Source: Cloeon dipterum (Eukaryota; Arthropoda; Insecta; Ephemeroptera; Baetidae). Taken from it: a stretch of DNA of 64,000 bases. Under the pieces are notes generated by a model. The model saw nothing but the letters and a program-made list of their open reading frames with translations, searched no databases and had not been told where the DNA came from. The DNA lies in the NCBI RefSeq assembly GCF_949628265.1, contig NC_088788.1, positions 31,916,335 to 31,980,334 of the forward strand, in the 5' to 3' direction. The position numbers were made by a program, and so were the translations under genes. Positions 1-13,400 of this stretch are shown here, in pieces (the first letter of the stretch is position 1; the number at the start of each line of letters is the position of its first letter).

Positions 1-54
1 GGGTATTTTGTTTTTATTCAAACTGAAGATTGTACTCAATGCATCATTCTTTAG

Positions 55-3000
55 GTGATGTCGAATGTGAAGTTGTGAAAGTCAAACGCTTGCCTAACAT
101 CCACAGAGCAATTTCTGTGAGCTGTGACCCTAGGGGCCGAAACTTTACGGTTATTCAAGTAATTGATGTCCATGCTGATTAAGGATCAGAGTACAATTTT
201 AATTTTTGCCAGGCCCATCCGAAAACTGCTCTTTTTGAGGTGCCACAGATGGAATCAAGTGAAATGGGTGAACAAATGAAAATCTTGCTGGATGAAGCAT
301 GTGAAGAGGATTCAATCCATGATGTCGTGTTTATGGTAAAACAACAAAATACCCTGATGGGATTATTTCATTTGAATGAATCAGGTTGGATCCCGAAGAT
401 TCCCCGCACATCAGTGCATAATAGGTGCACGGAGTGAACCACTTTACGCTCTCATTCAGGAGAGAGCACTCGCCGAAAGCGATGAAGTCCCTGAAATTCC
501 AATCCCGAACCTAGCCCCTGAGATATTTGAGCAAATTCTTCAGTTTATTTACACCAACAAATGTAGCCTGCTAACACCAGGCCAGTGCGATATTAAGTAA
601 ATCTTTATGCTTTGCTGCGACATAAATAATCGATGTTAAATTCAAGGATCAATTATGAGAACGCTAGTGCAAAGAAAAAGACTGATGTCAAATCATCACC
701 TGAGTTGGGATATGATCCAAGAAAAGTTTCTGCTTTTGAGGCTTACAAGACTCAACCTGGGGTCAGCAAGAAGAAAAAGAACAAGTCTGCTACAAATAAA
801 AAGGCAGAGGACGATCCTCTCAAGAGCTTGGCAGCCACTGCCAGGGCATTTGGATTGCCAAATCTGAGCAAAGCCCTGGATGGATACCAATTCAAGTAAA
901 AATTCAAATTAAATCTAGATTACAAGAAGTCTAAGAAATAAATTATAGAAATGGTATGGTGCTTCTGAAAAATGGCCATGACCTGTACACACCGCAGCCT
1001 CTGAGCTTTGACAGAGGAAATATGAAACTCTCATGTGATGCAACTGTTTTGAGCATCGAAGGCGATGAGATTAAGGCGCACAGAAGCGTGTTGGCTGCTC
1101 GTCTGGAATACTTCCATAGCATGTTTTCCCATGGATGGGTTGAGGTATGTAATTTTCTCCTCGTTAATACCTCCATCATATTTTTCTAAGTATTATAAAC
1201 CTCTAAATACCTGGATTTTTGTCGTAGTCAAACAGAAGCTCGACCCTCAAGATGGCTCTTCCAACCGCAGTTCTGGATGTTCTTTTGGATTTTCTGTACT
1301 ATGATGAGGCTCCCAAGGTATTCTCCGACGCAGAGCTGGCACGAACTATGCTTGTGGTGGCTGATCAAATGTTTATTGAGCGGCTCAAAGAAGCTTGTGA
1401 GTGTGCTCTGGTCGCATCTCTCACTCTGAAAAATGCCTCTGAGCTACTCCAACTCGCTTTTACCTACAACGCCGCCCAGCTAAAACTCAGCTGCATGCAG
1501 TACATTTCATTCAACTTGCCAGCCCTCATTGAATCAAGGCAAGTTAATTCTGATTTTGTCTTAAGCAACGACTAATAGAATTATAATCAGGGGTCTGGAT
1601 GATGTGGAATGGCAGGTGCTCGAGGAGCTCTCCAAATACCACAGAGAGACCAATCCAGTGATGTGCAGGAGAATCATAACCCCCTACGCAAACGGCCCGA
1701 CTAGCGATGATCTGCAGTTTGTCCTGTCTCATTTTCCCACGCTCTTGGATGACCATTCTAGGATAAATGAAATTGATGGTAATTAATTTTTAGGAATTTG
1801 CCTTGTTAAGAATAATGTAACACGAATTTTCCAGATGGAGATAGTTTTGAAATCAAAAAGCAGAAACCAAAACCCAAAAAGCACCGGCTGCGAAGAATCA
1901 GCTCAGGGGAAGGTCAGCTGCAGAGGATGCGGAAGGACTCGGTCAGTTCCAATGCGTCGGATGGTTCAGCAGATCTGGACAAGGACGTGCAGATATTAGA
2001 GGATGACTTGGCTTTGATCGATGAGATTATAACATTAAACCTAGTGGAGCCAGCAGGGGCAGTGGAGGAGCTGCAGCCAACTCCTGAGGTCAAAAAACCT
2101 GGAGTGAAAAAAGCTTGGAACACCATGTTTCCAATTCTACAGACTTCCTTGAGCAATTTAGATTTGAATGGAAACAAACCCAAGGCCAGGTTGGATAACC
2201 CATGATTACTTTGTAAAGCCTCTAAATTTTATTTGTTGCAGCGAGTTCAAACCTAACATTAAAAAGCTGTCACAAAAACAGCGGAAGAGGCTTTTATCTG
2301 AGTCAAACAAGGAACAGACGTCTCCTAAAGCTGAGGTGACCACGCCAGTTTCTCCTTGGAACAAGCAGTTTGCAAGTCCAGCAAGTCCTGGTCTCGATGA
2401 TATAATGAAACAAGAGAAGCTAGCGGTTTCTAGTAGATCTTCAGTAGAGGAGCATGTCCAAGGCGCTATTTCCATTCCATCCTCAAGTCGCCAGAGAAAT
2501 CCAAGGTGAATTTTGAGTTATGTTAAAATGCAGTAAACTTATTGTTAGGACATGATTATCAGCCCATTGGCTCGCGTTTTTAAGGCATCCTTAATGCAAA
2601 TGAGCATTCTGGGTGGCTAATTTAGAAACTTATAATGTTCAAGTAGCTCAGTAGGCTGGGTGGTGCACTGGCACCAACCTGCTGGTTTTTGCATCTTTCC
2701 AGTGGTTTTAGGGACAAATGTCTGGTGTTTCAATAAAAAACCTCTTTGTGGGGAGGCGAAAAGATGGCCACTATTGGGCCCAAGCTTCTCTGCAGCCTTT
2801 CGGGCCCTGCATTATCAGTTTAGCAGTGTTATTCGGGATGTGTTGAGCAGAGGTTGAAAAAGTTAAATATATCCTCTAGTTTGAAGTGTGTACTATCTGT
2901 CTTTGCAGCTCAAAATGCCATTAAAATTTTTTAACTCTCAATGTTTTTTATGCATTTTAAATTTTACAGAAAAAAATGAAGTTAAGTTAAAAGCAAAAAA

Positions 3001-3290
3001 TATTATTTTTCAGCATTTCCTCGCCACAAAGTCCTCCAGGAGCCTGGTGTCTCTCTGTCAGTCCAGGAGAAGCTAATTTGTCAGCCATTGTGAAGGACCA
3101 AAAGCAGCAGAAGGAAAACCTGCGGAAGGCAATGGCTAAACCTCTGCACCTCACCCAAATAGAAGATCAGGCCATTCAGGAGCTAATGGCTTTCTACTCT
3201 GCTGGAGATAATAAATATGAGAGGATCACAGTCCGCAGAGTGGATTCTGGCGCTGTTGCCACTCCAACCTGGGTGTCATCCACACGTTAA
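55..3290 (+). CDS. IBTK: IBTK homologue, C-terminal part (5' end outside window)
   Basis: Coding exons that keep frame are 55-158, 213-335, 385-596, 647-895, 949-1144, 1228-1538, 1591-1778, 1835-2189, 2242-2505 and 3014-3290, giving about 758 residues. The first exon matches the end of the RCC1-repeat region. Exons 2-3 form BTB domain 1 (FPAHQCII), and exons 5-6 form BTB domain 2 (KAHRSVLAARLEYFHSM) followed by a BACK-like helical stretch. A basic Ser-rich linker holds LSQKQRKR, and the C-terminus has the IBTK signature LHLTQIEDQAIQELMAFY. Known of the family: IBTK was described as an inhibitor of Bruton tyrosine kinase and acts as a Cullin-3 substrate adaptor through its BTB domains. The ankyrin and most RCC1 repeats must lie upstream of the window. 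One intron is only 49 nt (336-384). The intron after 1538 has a GC donor. Family assignment is firm; exact splice sites are inferred. Confidence 0.9.
1539..1590 (+). other. Candidate GC-AG intron in IBTK
   Basis: The exon ends AG and the intron starts GCAAGT, which is the typical strong GC-donor context. The next GT (1543) would put a TGA stop in frame four codons into the following exon. Using GC restores an Arg codon (AG+G) and continues as GLDDVEW, matching the corresponding region of IBTK proteins. Confidence 0.75.
2640..2860 (+). repeat. Dispersed repeat, copy 1 (within IBTK last intron)
   Basis: This block is related in sequence to 4800-5060 (+) and 14670-14840 (-). Shared pieces include a TTTGCA(T/C)CTTTCCAG-like core, GAC(A/G)AATGTCT, and a GTGTTATTCGGGA-like end. 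Its left edge (2643-2654) reads TAGCTCAGTAGG, a perfect match to the tRNA A-box consensus, which suggests a tRNA-derived SINE. It also carries a 65-codon open frame that is probably fortuitous. It accounts for the unusual length of this intron. Confidence 0.6.
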
Positions 3291-3596
3291 ACGTTGAACC
3301 GTTGTCTGTAGCTAGCCCTTGATGTAAGTCCTTAATTTAGCCAAGATTTTTGGCCGCCTTTGATATTATAAGGTCCATGGTGACTTCCTTCAAGCAGAGC
3401 TGATGATTATCCCCATACATTATCACATCCAAATATTTTTTATAATCAAAATTTCACCACTTTGTTTCAAAGAGGACTGTCTTATTACCCACAAATTATT
3501 ATGTTTAAAACTTTAATATTTTTGAATTTTTGTTTTCATTTGTTACGCTGTGTTAAATTGTACATTGGTGGTGTACGTAGTATAATATGGGTGTCT

Positions 3597-3602
3597 AATA
3601 AA
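3597..3602 (+). terminator. Putative poly(A) signal of IBTK
   Basis: AATAAA lies about 307 nt after the IBTK stop codon in an AT-rich stretch. It is the first canonical hexamer downstream of the stop. Confidence 0.5.
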
Positions 3603-4799
3603 TGCGAAACAAAGCACAATGCCTTGAATATTTTATTGCTAATTATTCACATAGGAAGTAATCCTTAATATGCATATTTATGCTGTTTATTAATTTTGAT
3701 CGAGATAAATGGTACCGCTGTGAAATTAATGGAAGAATGTATGGATCACGCTTAGCACCGGTGTCAAGCAGGTTGCCTGCAGCTGCGAGCTGCAGGCGCT
3801 CTGAACTTCGTCTGCGCGGGATTTCCTCCCCTAAAAGCCTGCCCGCCGCTAACAAGATTTTACACACAACGACATGCGAGTTTGCAATTTTCCAAACACG
3901 CACAGTCATGCTCCAAGGATGGCTGCCTGCTATACTTTATTTTTGGATATTCGCTTACGTGCCGTTCAGCATAGCCCAAGTGGGATTTTTGTACACACCG
4001 AGAGATATCTGCGCACCTATCTCGCAAACAGACAATAAAACTTTCTGACAGCCACGGCTCGTCTCCCAAATTTAATGGAGGGGAATGTTATTGGCTAAGC
4101 AGTGAAAACTTTCAAGATTATCAGCGAGGGAGAGAAACTTTTTGTTACATAAATTTCTTCCCTGATTGAAACGGTCCAAGACGTATGCAAAGCTATTATG
4201 TCGAGTGGAAAAGTTTTTACAAACAAAAAGAGCACGCATAAAAGCATAAGTGCAGTTTTAGCTGCGTGTTCGGCACGTTTTTATTTTTAAATTTCCCGAA
4301 AATGTGCGAGCTTGCTGGTCTTAATGGTCCTATTGATCGTACGACTTTCGGCCGACGAGAGCGTTTGGATATATGCAAGTTTTGCAAAAGACTAATAAAG
4401 GAAGTGGAGGGAGAACTTGGGCAGAGCAACCGGCCGGCTCTCAAGAGCGCAAGTTTATATTTCCATACCCCTGTGCTGATGCAATGTTTAGCTTCACGTT
4501 ACACTTGACATTTGCCGAAGTTGGAATATTCATCAAGCCCATTAATATTCATGCATGCAAATTCTGCACTGGTTCGATGATGCTGATGAGAAAGGAAGCG
4601 TCTCAGCCTTGAATCGATTGCTGCCTAAGATAAATGTATGCTATTTTATCAGACGTGTCAATCGTTGACCTGATGAGCAATTTTATTCAAAGGTATTTCC
4701 ACCGAAACCCATTATAATTTTTTTCTCATAAGAAAATGAAACTATAATGAAATTTTCTTCTCGTTGGGTATTTTCAGTTTAATTCCATCTTAAATATTA

Positions 4800-5060
4800 C
4801 GAGGCGCACCGGCGCCGACTCGCTACTTGCTGGTTTGCACCTTTCCAGCATGCGTGATTTGGCTTCACGGGACGAATGTCTAGCGTTTCAATGCAGTCCT
4901 CGGTGCGGAGGCAAGTGGCCCTTGAGTGGGCTGGGTCCCTGTGCGGCCTGGTGCGCCCATGTTATCCGTTCGCGGTGTTATTGGGACCCGGGTTTCAGCA
5001 TTCGTGCTAGTGCAGTGCGCGCCCTTCCCGGTCCTCGGACGGACAAGGATAAAAAAAATA
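4800..5060 (+). repeat. Dispersed repeat, copy 2
   Basis: GC-rich block in AT-rich intergenic DNA. It aligns by eye to copy 1 (from the Tyr-Leu-Leu-like segment to the GTGTTATTGGGA end) and better to copy 3 over the core GACTCGCTACTTGCTG, TTTGCACCTTTCCAG, GACGAATG and CCGTTCGCG. It lacks the A-box-like left end. Small insertions break any frame shared with copy 3. Confidence 0.6.
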
Positions 5061-5565
5061 GTACTGAGAGTAAAATTGGAATTCTTCGTTTAAAAATTTT
5101 TTCTATGAAGAAGTAAAAGAGAGAAAGCTTTTAAATTTTTTAAGGCTAACGCTGTAATAAAATTTCTGCTTCATAAAAATTTCCAGCACAAATGTTCCAT
5201 TTGTAACTCGGCAGCATCTGTGCAGACTATTGATTGCGCGAGCCGATGTTCGCCGGCGGCGTGCACTATTTTCTTGCCGAATTTCGCGACAATAACACAG
5301 GCCGGCGGGTGCGCGCGGGGCGGCTAGAGAAAATTGAGACGCAACCTGCGGAGCAGAGCAAGCATGAGTGAGCATCGCGGAGTCTCGCGCATTTCCAGCA
5401 GGATGGAGCGATTGTGAGCGGGGCAATCAAGAGCGAGCGAGCCGGCTCATTTGCCAAAGAGAATGCAATCAACGAGATGCGAGCGAGATGCAGCCTCTGG
5501 CTGCTCCCAGCAGCTCCTCTCGCTCCAATATTGATCTGTTCGGCGCCGGCCGTGACGTGCAGTGG

Positions 5566-5595
5566 TGACGTCACTCCGCCGCTCCGCTGACGTCA
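5566..5595. promoter_or_regulatory. Tandem palindromic CRE motifs in GC-rich block
   Basis: Two perfect TGACGTCA palindromes occur at 5566-5573 and 5588-5595, 22 nt apart. They sit at the edge of a roughly 400-bp CpG-rich block in AT-rich surroundings. CREB/ATF proteins bind this motif. This could be a distal or alternative promoter of the RING gene 1.9 kb downstream; that is inference. Confidence 0.45.
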
Positions 5596-7471
5596 CCGAC
5601 CCCTGATTTTATCATCCCTTGTTTTGGTCGCGGTGCCACTACTATGCCACCGAGTGGGAGCGACTGCACACCATTGGCTTATTAACCGTTTTGTCCTGCT
5701 TCTGCTCTCCTTTTTATGCTCTCTGCAGCTTGCTGGAGCGGAAGCTTTTAAGCTGCTGCAGATTTTTCGCTCTCAATTTCAATGCCAGTGGGGGTTTCGA
5801 CATTATTATACTTACTCTCGGTATAAAGTATGTTAAAAGATCATTTCACACGTCCACAAACCAAAGACAATTATAAGAAACTAAAAAATACTTTATTAGT
5901 AAAAATGGTCAAAAATTGGGTTGTGGAACTTTTACTCAATGGGAACAGCAAGAATACCAAAAATAACGCTACATGAATTGATTTATCGATGAAGCTTTCG
6001 TCTAAGTACTACCTGCATCATGCGGCAAAGAAATCGAGACGAAGTAGATTTTATCGGGCCAGCCTTACTTTGAATTACAAATGTTTATCGATGGAAACGT
6101 GCCGCAGCTTTTAGGTAATATCATTCCTGCGCGACTCATTCATTGATCCTTTTCATGGGATAATTTCGGAAATAACGCATCCCAGAGAGGTCAACTTTAT
6201 CTTATCACCTATCAACATGCGCGTTTATTCTCTTCGGACAGACGACAACCTTGAAGATTAGTTTAGAAGTATTTGGAGGGAAATTTATCGGACATTGTGA
6301 CGTTGTTATCCATCGCCTTGGAGGTATGTAGTGTTACACTCAGGTTATCGTGACTCGTGCGTACACGGGTCTGTGCATGTGAGTATGTACACATTTCGGC
6401 CGGCAAAACCCCAGTGCTCACGAGCAAAAACGAGATCAATATTAGATATAGCAAAGTGATCGTGACTTTTATCTTGCCAATGGCAGCGAAAGAGTACACA
6501 GCAGTATAGCTATAGCGCAGCAGACAACATGCTTCAACCAATTGTGTTAAATAAGCACTCTATCTACAGACGTGCGCGCCGTGTTAGAACCGAGAAATCC
6601 GATGTAAAATTTTGTAGCACTGTTATTGAACAGGAAAAAAACGTGTCATGAGTTATATAAATCTGCGCATGATTTAGATATTTAGTTTTCTTAAATTAAA
6701 TGAAATAATCGTTGCATCAGATTTTGCTGCTGCAGATGTAATAAGTATGAGAAGTTTGAGTTTCCGAAGGTCTGGGATTTTAACTACAATCAATTAAATG
6801 CGTTTGGAAACAATATCAGCATAATTTTTCTTCGTCACTAAAAAGAATTAACAGTTATAGTTTCTCTCTGCGTGGATTTCTCTCCCTTTCATTAATTTTC
6901 CTATATTGTTTTTCCTACAACTTTTAGAACAATTTTTAAGATATCCGCATTGACTCGTAATAAAGAAGCACAATGATGTTACTTCCCATTCCTCAGTTCC
7001 CTGCATTATACAGCAAATTGGCGTCACATATAATCAGTGCGTGGTCAAGTGGTCAAGAGATTTGACCACCAAAGCTCAAAGCAATCTGCAAATTGGTTAT
7101 TTATGCACGTGTGTGCAGAACTAGATTTGACGCGCGAAGTCAGACGAGAGTCTGCGAGCTAGGCGTGCATGTAAGAGTGAGTGAGAGAGTGTGTGTGAGC
7201 AGCTAGAAAAGGTCGGCTTTTTGCAGAGAAATACGCGAGAGGGAAGCTGACGAGAGGGCACCGGGCGGGCACGCAGCTCGCGCGGAACCACCCCGGCGGC
7301 AGGGGCGTGCGCAGACAGGGCGGGAGGCGGCGATGTCGCGGGCAGTGCGATCAGTAGAGTAGACTGGTGTACGCGACAGGCCTGGCCAGTGGGGTGTAGA
7401 CGGGCATCAGCAGCAGTAAGGCGCCGGGGCCTCTCTCGTCGGCAGTTGCGGCGTGCCTGCGAACCAGCAGG

Positions 7472-10400
7472 ATGCCTCGCAACCTGGCCACCTCGGCCCT
7501 CATCAAGCCCTTCGTGGTGCTTGCCCTGCCTGGCATGTACCTCTTCTACAAGTACAACCAGTACAAACGCCAGCAGCAGGAGCAGACCCGCAGAAAGGTC
7601 ACCGAACGAGAGCTCGCGCACCTCAATCACAAAATCGTGAGTTTATTACTGGTTTTTCATTTTTTCCGTCCGTTCGGTGCCGTGGTTGAAACTCCTTGGT
7701 GTTTGTCGCAGTATTGATAAGATTTCCAGTCATTTTTTTCCGTTTAATCAGACACGTCATTGACGTTGAGGTTTTCCTACGACACTTTGATATTTCAAAC
7801 AAATGATAATGACTTGAACGTCTACCACGTCTGCGCTAAACTTCACTCAAGAAGTCTTAAAACTACTTGAGCTTAAACACTCCGTGCACTAATAAGGCTT
7901 TAATTTAAAATTTCTTTTCCCACTCATCTACAAGTGCTCTCCTTTTAAATTTGCTTTAGTTGCAAGAGTTTATAAGTGCGTACAATTTTTCGAAGGTATT
8001 TTCAAAAAATGTATCGTAGGAAAAGATAATAGCGCTGCATCTTGTAAGTTAAAAGTCCTAAAAATTTGTATAACTGATTGCAGCTTTTTTGCATAAGAAA
8101 CTATAAACAAAACATAAGAAAACTATTTAAACAAAAAATCTGGTATAACAGAACTGCTACATCTGTTACTATTAAATATCATGTTAGAAATAATCAACTG
8201 TTCTTGTAGTTTTATCATCTTATGTGTATCAAATTGCATAAGAAAATAAGTAAAGTGTAATGAATATTTGTGATTAAATGTACTTGCTTGTACTTGTAAT
8301 TATAATCCTCTGATTTCATTTAAATTTTTAAATCTAAGCATAAACAAGAATCGCAAAAATATGCAATGACCATTTTTGTTTCCTTTTTTTTTTGTCATCT
8401 CATAATACTTTACCTCGGGCAAAAGTCGAAATTTTATTATAATTTAGGATGACTGCAAGCTGATAGCAGTGATAATAAACAATTAATTTAGTATGAAATT
8501 TGAGAGGGTCACTCGCAAAACCATTCCTACAATAATATTTAAGACTTATCTCCAACCCCTTTTACAGATGTATGGAATAAATAGAAATTATTATATAAAG
8601 TATTAACCCCTATATGAATTAACTTATTTCAAGTTGATGAACATGACGACGAATAAAGTGGGAATTTTTCAAAGCTGCCTATCAATCCCCCTTCAACCTA
8701 TCGGCACGCGTTCACTCAATTTTCCTATACACAGTGTTTACTTGAAGCGCATTATACCCACTGACGTATGGATCTGGTGTCCTAATAGGAAGGGGTTGCC
8801 TGCAATCAATCTTGCAGGAAGACCGAGACAAACATTTGCTTTGTCGAAAATCGCGAGTAAATAGCAATCTGATCAATTTTGACCACGAAACCCCAATAAA
8901 TATCGGGCCAACCTCGCTACTGATCGAAATTTTCCAATTTTCTCGCGCTGCAAACCATAGCACGACAATAAGTCATATGCTGTCAAAAACACGGAAATCT
9001 CTGCTCGCTTTGTCGCATTTACGTCACAGTCACAGCGAGAGCGGCGTTCCATTTGATCGCGGGTCCTTTGGAGGAATATCTCTGTCACATCGGCGACTAA
9101 ACAACAACAACAGCAGTCTGCCAGCCGCGATTGGATTTTCCATGCGGCGTGTGTGCGGTGCGCGGTGCGGGCGGGCACAAAGGCAACCCTTCCTTGAATC
9201 AGAACTACGCTGCAAGGGTTGGTGTTGACATGCACTTGCTGTGGTGAATTGATTCCACGTCAATAAGGCAGTCTTCTCTTTGGCCGCATCACGTGATGCT
9301 ATTTGGCGGCCAGACTGGATATTATTTATTCTTCTCCGGCAGCTCCATGCGCATTGCTAGGGTTTCCAGCCATGCGGCACGGACGATATGGGCGGCCCGC
9401 CGTGTGCTCCTTTGCATTTCGTACAGAGTAATAAATGTCGTGTGACTCACTCTCCGAGTATATTATACACTCTTTGCGCAGTATGGAGGACACACACACA
9501 CGTCGCCATAGAGCGAATTGATTCCGATGCAGCTGCAGATAAAGAGCAGGCGAATGGGGGGCTCAAATGGCACGAATCGCCAACTCTTACTGATCGAAAC
9601 TAAACTACAGTCATACTGCGAATAATGAACTGATTTTGCAGTTTATTTCTCCGATTAAAACAGTGCTTATGTCGGTTTAGGATCGTACAATAATTGCATT
9701 TTGCCATTATATGGAATCAAAGGTCAAAGGGATTTATTCGCTTTATTGCAGAATTTACGAGAATGTTAATAATTTATTCATTTGATTTTCGGCAATTGAA
9801 ATTTGAAATCGAATATGTGATCACGCATTATTTTGGTCATTTAAAATTTATGCGATGAATGTAAAGTGATTCAAATGGAATCAAAACAGAAAGAATGACA
9901 TATGTTAGGAAAATGGGGATTTGGAAATCTAATGGCTTATTTTCTGGATGACAAAGTCAAGTTTGGATTATACTTTACTATATAGACTAATAATTATCCA
10001 TTCGTTGTTTCATTCATCGTATTATTACTACTACAACACCTTTTTACTACGGAGCTGGAAAATATACCAATTCGGGTTGGTAGATAATCTCCCAGAACCC
10101 TTCAGCTCCTCAGGGGAGGTCAAGACGAGTCCAAAGGTGTGCAGATTTTGTAATTCCGGCTATTATAATTAATTGATGACAAAGTTAGCCAAAATCAAAA
10201 GTTTCATTTTTGCAAATATTGCCGCCGCCAATATTTCAGGTTCTAGCTATCAGAATTGCAAAAAGTGCACATAATTCGACTTGTGTAAACCTTCCCTAGA
10301 TAGCCAAAGGGGTTTGAGGTTGATAAACCCTCATCCCGTTTCCACCCCATGCATTTGCTGCATGTAACGCAAAACATCGTGTGTTGCTTGCACTTCCAGA

Positions 10401-13400
10401 AGCATTTTATCTGCTAGAAACTCTTTAGAATTAAATAAAATCTATCCCAAACTCCCACCTTTCACGTTTCAAACAACATGCTGCCAAGCTCCAACCGTCG
10501 TAATTTTAGACTTTGCTAGGGTTGAAGGGGATTTATTTGGATTGATGTTAAATGTAATTGTCTTGACAGGGTATTTTTCAAACTCTGACAGCAGCAATAT
10601 TCAAGATAAAAAAGAGCTCTAACACGTTCACGTACTGGACAGCAGCAGGATTAAACAAATCGCGAAATGTCATTTCATTAACACGTAATTTTCAAATACA
10701 CCTCAATCCTAGGAATCAAAACAAACGTTAAAACATGGGTTGGTAATATTTGAGGCTTAAATATCACATCGAGGAAAACAGGTTGAAGACTTAGCGTGGC
10801 GTAAACTATGCTCGGATAGTATGTTGTGTGCTTCGTTGCGTCAGCAGCCATTTCACCCCTCTGGTGAAAGATAAATTTGACAAAAGCACACAGCAAGAAT
10901 TCGAGAAATTCCAAACATCTGGACCATACATCACTACAGCAGCACAACTACCATACTTGGAGTAAAAGGAAAGCTAAAATAATGTCATAAAAGCACACCA
11001 TAAATTTAAGCAAAACTACAAATGACTTTTGGTATGTATGAAAATTTGGCCGAGTCGCTTGCGCCATGCTGCTGGCTTTTGTTGATAAACTCCCCAGACT
11101 CGGCTCAAAAGAATATTTTACTTTTATCTCGAGCCCGTCTTGCGTGTGATTTATAAGTGTTGCCGCGCGCGCGTGTGTGTGTGCGAATTGTGGTTCGCGC
11201 GTCTTGGAGCAATTTCTGCTAAGGAGATAAACGACAAGGTGGCCGTGCTGGCTGCGGCCTCTAATTTGGCAAAGGAGCGCGGCTTGCATACCCGAGCGAG
11301 CGCTTTGACGCCTGCTAAACTGCCTCCGCGGTGGCGGCGGCGGCGGCGGCTGTCAAGGAAATTTGTTGTCGACTCACTGAAATCGCCGCGTGCTCAAGAA
11401 CCTGCCAACTTTCCGGCCTGCCGCGTGCGTGCAGGCAGGGGCCGAGAGAAGCTTTTAACGCACACCGTAGCCGCGCTTGCATAATTCTTAAAGAGCTGTT
11501 TATTATCTAATAATGCAAAGGCATCTTCGCCAGGCCGAAAAGCTTGTTTGCTGGGAAAATGAGATGGGTGCCGCCCTCTTTCGTCGGATAATGTGCAAAA
11601 GTTTAGCCGGGGAGCCGAGAACTTTGCGTCCGGGGTCATTACGCTTTTTAGGGACATTTGTTTTCATTAATGGCCGCGAAAGCAGCGAATTTGCGTAGTT
11701 TGGGTGGAATAATCTGCATCTATTTCAACCGCTTTCTAATTTGGGAAATTTCAACGCTGTACATTCGATTGGAATACGCACTGCAGGTTGATGATGAATG
11801 TGGAAGAGTTGTTCAGTCATTCACAGCGTGTCGCAGGCTAATAACCCTTTCAGCGGAGCAGGGACGCAGACTGATCAGCAGTTGCGTCACGTTACTTTGC
11901 AATGGCACCCAGCACATTATTTCGAGACGAGATGCTGAATACTCGTAAGAGCTATTGATACGGTCTAGGTCCCAATGCGTGTGCGCAGTTCAATTAACTC
12001 CACAACATCTGCATCAGGGCCGACTTCCCGCACATCACACGCAGCAGATTTAAACACACCATTAATTAAGTGCGATTGAAACAGACAACAAAAGATTTAG
12101 ATTCTAAATCTAAAAACTACAATTCAGCTCTGCTGCTGTCAGATCCAGTGGTAACCTAAATAAACTAGACCGTTTTTCTCCTCACCGGCAAAAGCAATAC
12201 GCGTCCAATTCATTCTCAGTAAAAAGCAACTAACAAACAATCAGAGCTTTGATTTTCCTGTCACTCCACTTGGATAAATGCTCGCGTTTTTCACGTGGCC
12301 ACGCACAAAACCAACCGGCGGGATTTGATTTACCCCCTAGCGTGGCCCCATTTTTCTCCTCTATTTACTCGGTCATCAGCGGTCTGCTACCTTTCAATTT
12401 TACGCACTCGCCCGGCAACAAATAAAAGGCCTTTGTTGTGCGGCGGGCTTGCATAATGTCGGGGGGTGCGTCAGGTGAGATGCGGGCAATAATCAACGGG
12501 CCTGACACGCCACCGACCAGCCCAGCGAACCCCCCTTTCGCCTCTCGACGTCGGGAATTTAAATAAAGTCGCTCAGGCCGGCACAGACGTGCGCGTGTCT
12601 CACGTATATTGGCCTCAGCTCAAGTCGTACACCCCTGGCCTGCCGGCCCGTCGGCTGGCAGCTGCATTAGCATTTTTGCTTTGATTTGACTTTAACAACG
12701 GACTCGTTATTTCTGGCCGATTTACTGCCAGAGGAACTGCCTTTTATTGCACTCGTGTATGAATGAAGTAAAAAGAGTGGAATGAAGTGAACGCTATTGT
12801 GAAGAGATATAAATCTTAAAAAACTTTAAAAATAGTTTTCATGTATAAAGAGAAAAAAATTGATTTGCCTTATCAGACTGACCCAATAAGTAGCTAACTA
12901 ATTCTAAACAATTTTCGCATCAGGTATTTCAACAAAATATTCCACTAATGTAAAGAAGCAGTATTTAGACTCAAGGAAGACATTTAAAGTGAAATTAAAT
13001 TACTTGCTATCGTTTGTTGATGGGAATACCGGATTTATTCTTTTCGAACAGATTTAGGCCTCCTCTTTTGCTTTTTTCGTGTAAAGTATTACAATATATA
13101 TACACAATTTTAAAAGTTTAATTTACACCGATTTAAAATGGATTGACACAGGGAAAAAATTGCAATTTTTAGAATTTTTTGCTAAAATAAACAGCTGTTT
13201 GAATAATCTTAGAAAATAGATCAATTTTTTGTAGTTAAGAGTTAACAAATATGTTCAATAATCAAAGGAGGCCATTGCTACAATTAAAAATGAAATGTTC
13301 TTAAATTTGACCATATTTTTGGGCAGATTTGACTCCTATCGACATTATCTATCCATCTGAGTCGTAGACTTTTGGGGGAACTCCTTGATAAATATGAAAT

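Larger units (their letters stand above)
3291..7471. other. Intergenic region between IBTK and the RING gene
   Basis: It holds the IBTK 3' UTR, repeat copy 2, a GC-rich block around 5220-5600 with two CRE motifs, then AT-rich sequence. From about 7120 a GC-rich stretch precedes the RING-gene ATG and probably contains its promoter and 5' UTR. No convincing protein gene was found. One short open frame with a hydrophobic start is described under findings. Confidence 0.6.

Noticed and set aside
7121-7630. 169-codon minus-strand open frame opposite the RING-gene leader and first exon
   Set aside because: It is the reverse of a GC-rich leader and a coding exon with a conserved-looking frame. Its composition (Ala/Arg/Leu-rich) is typical of a GC-rich shadow frame.
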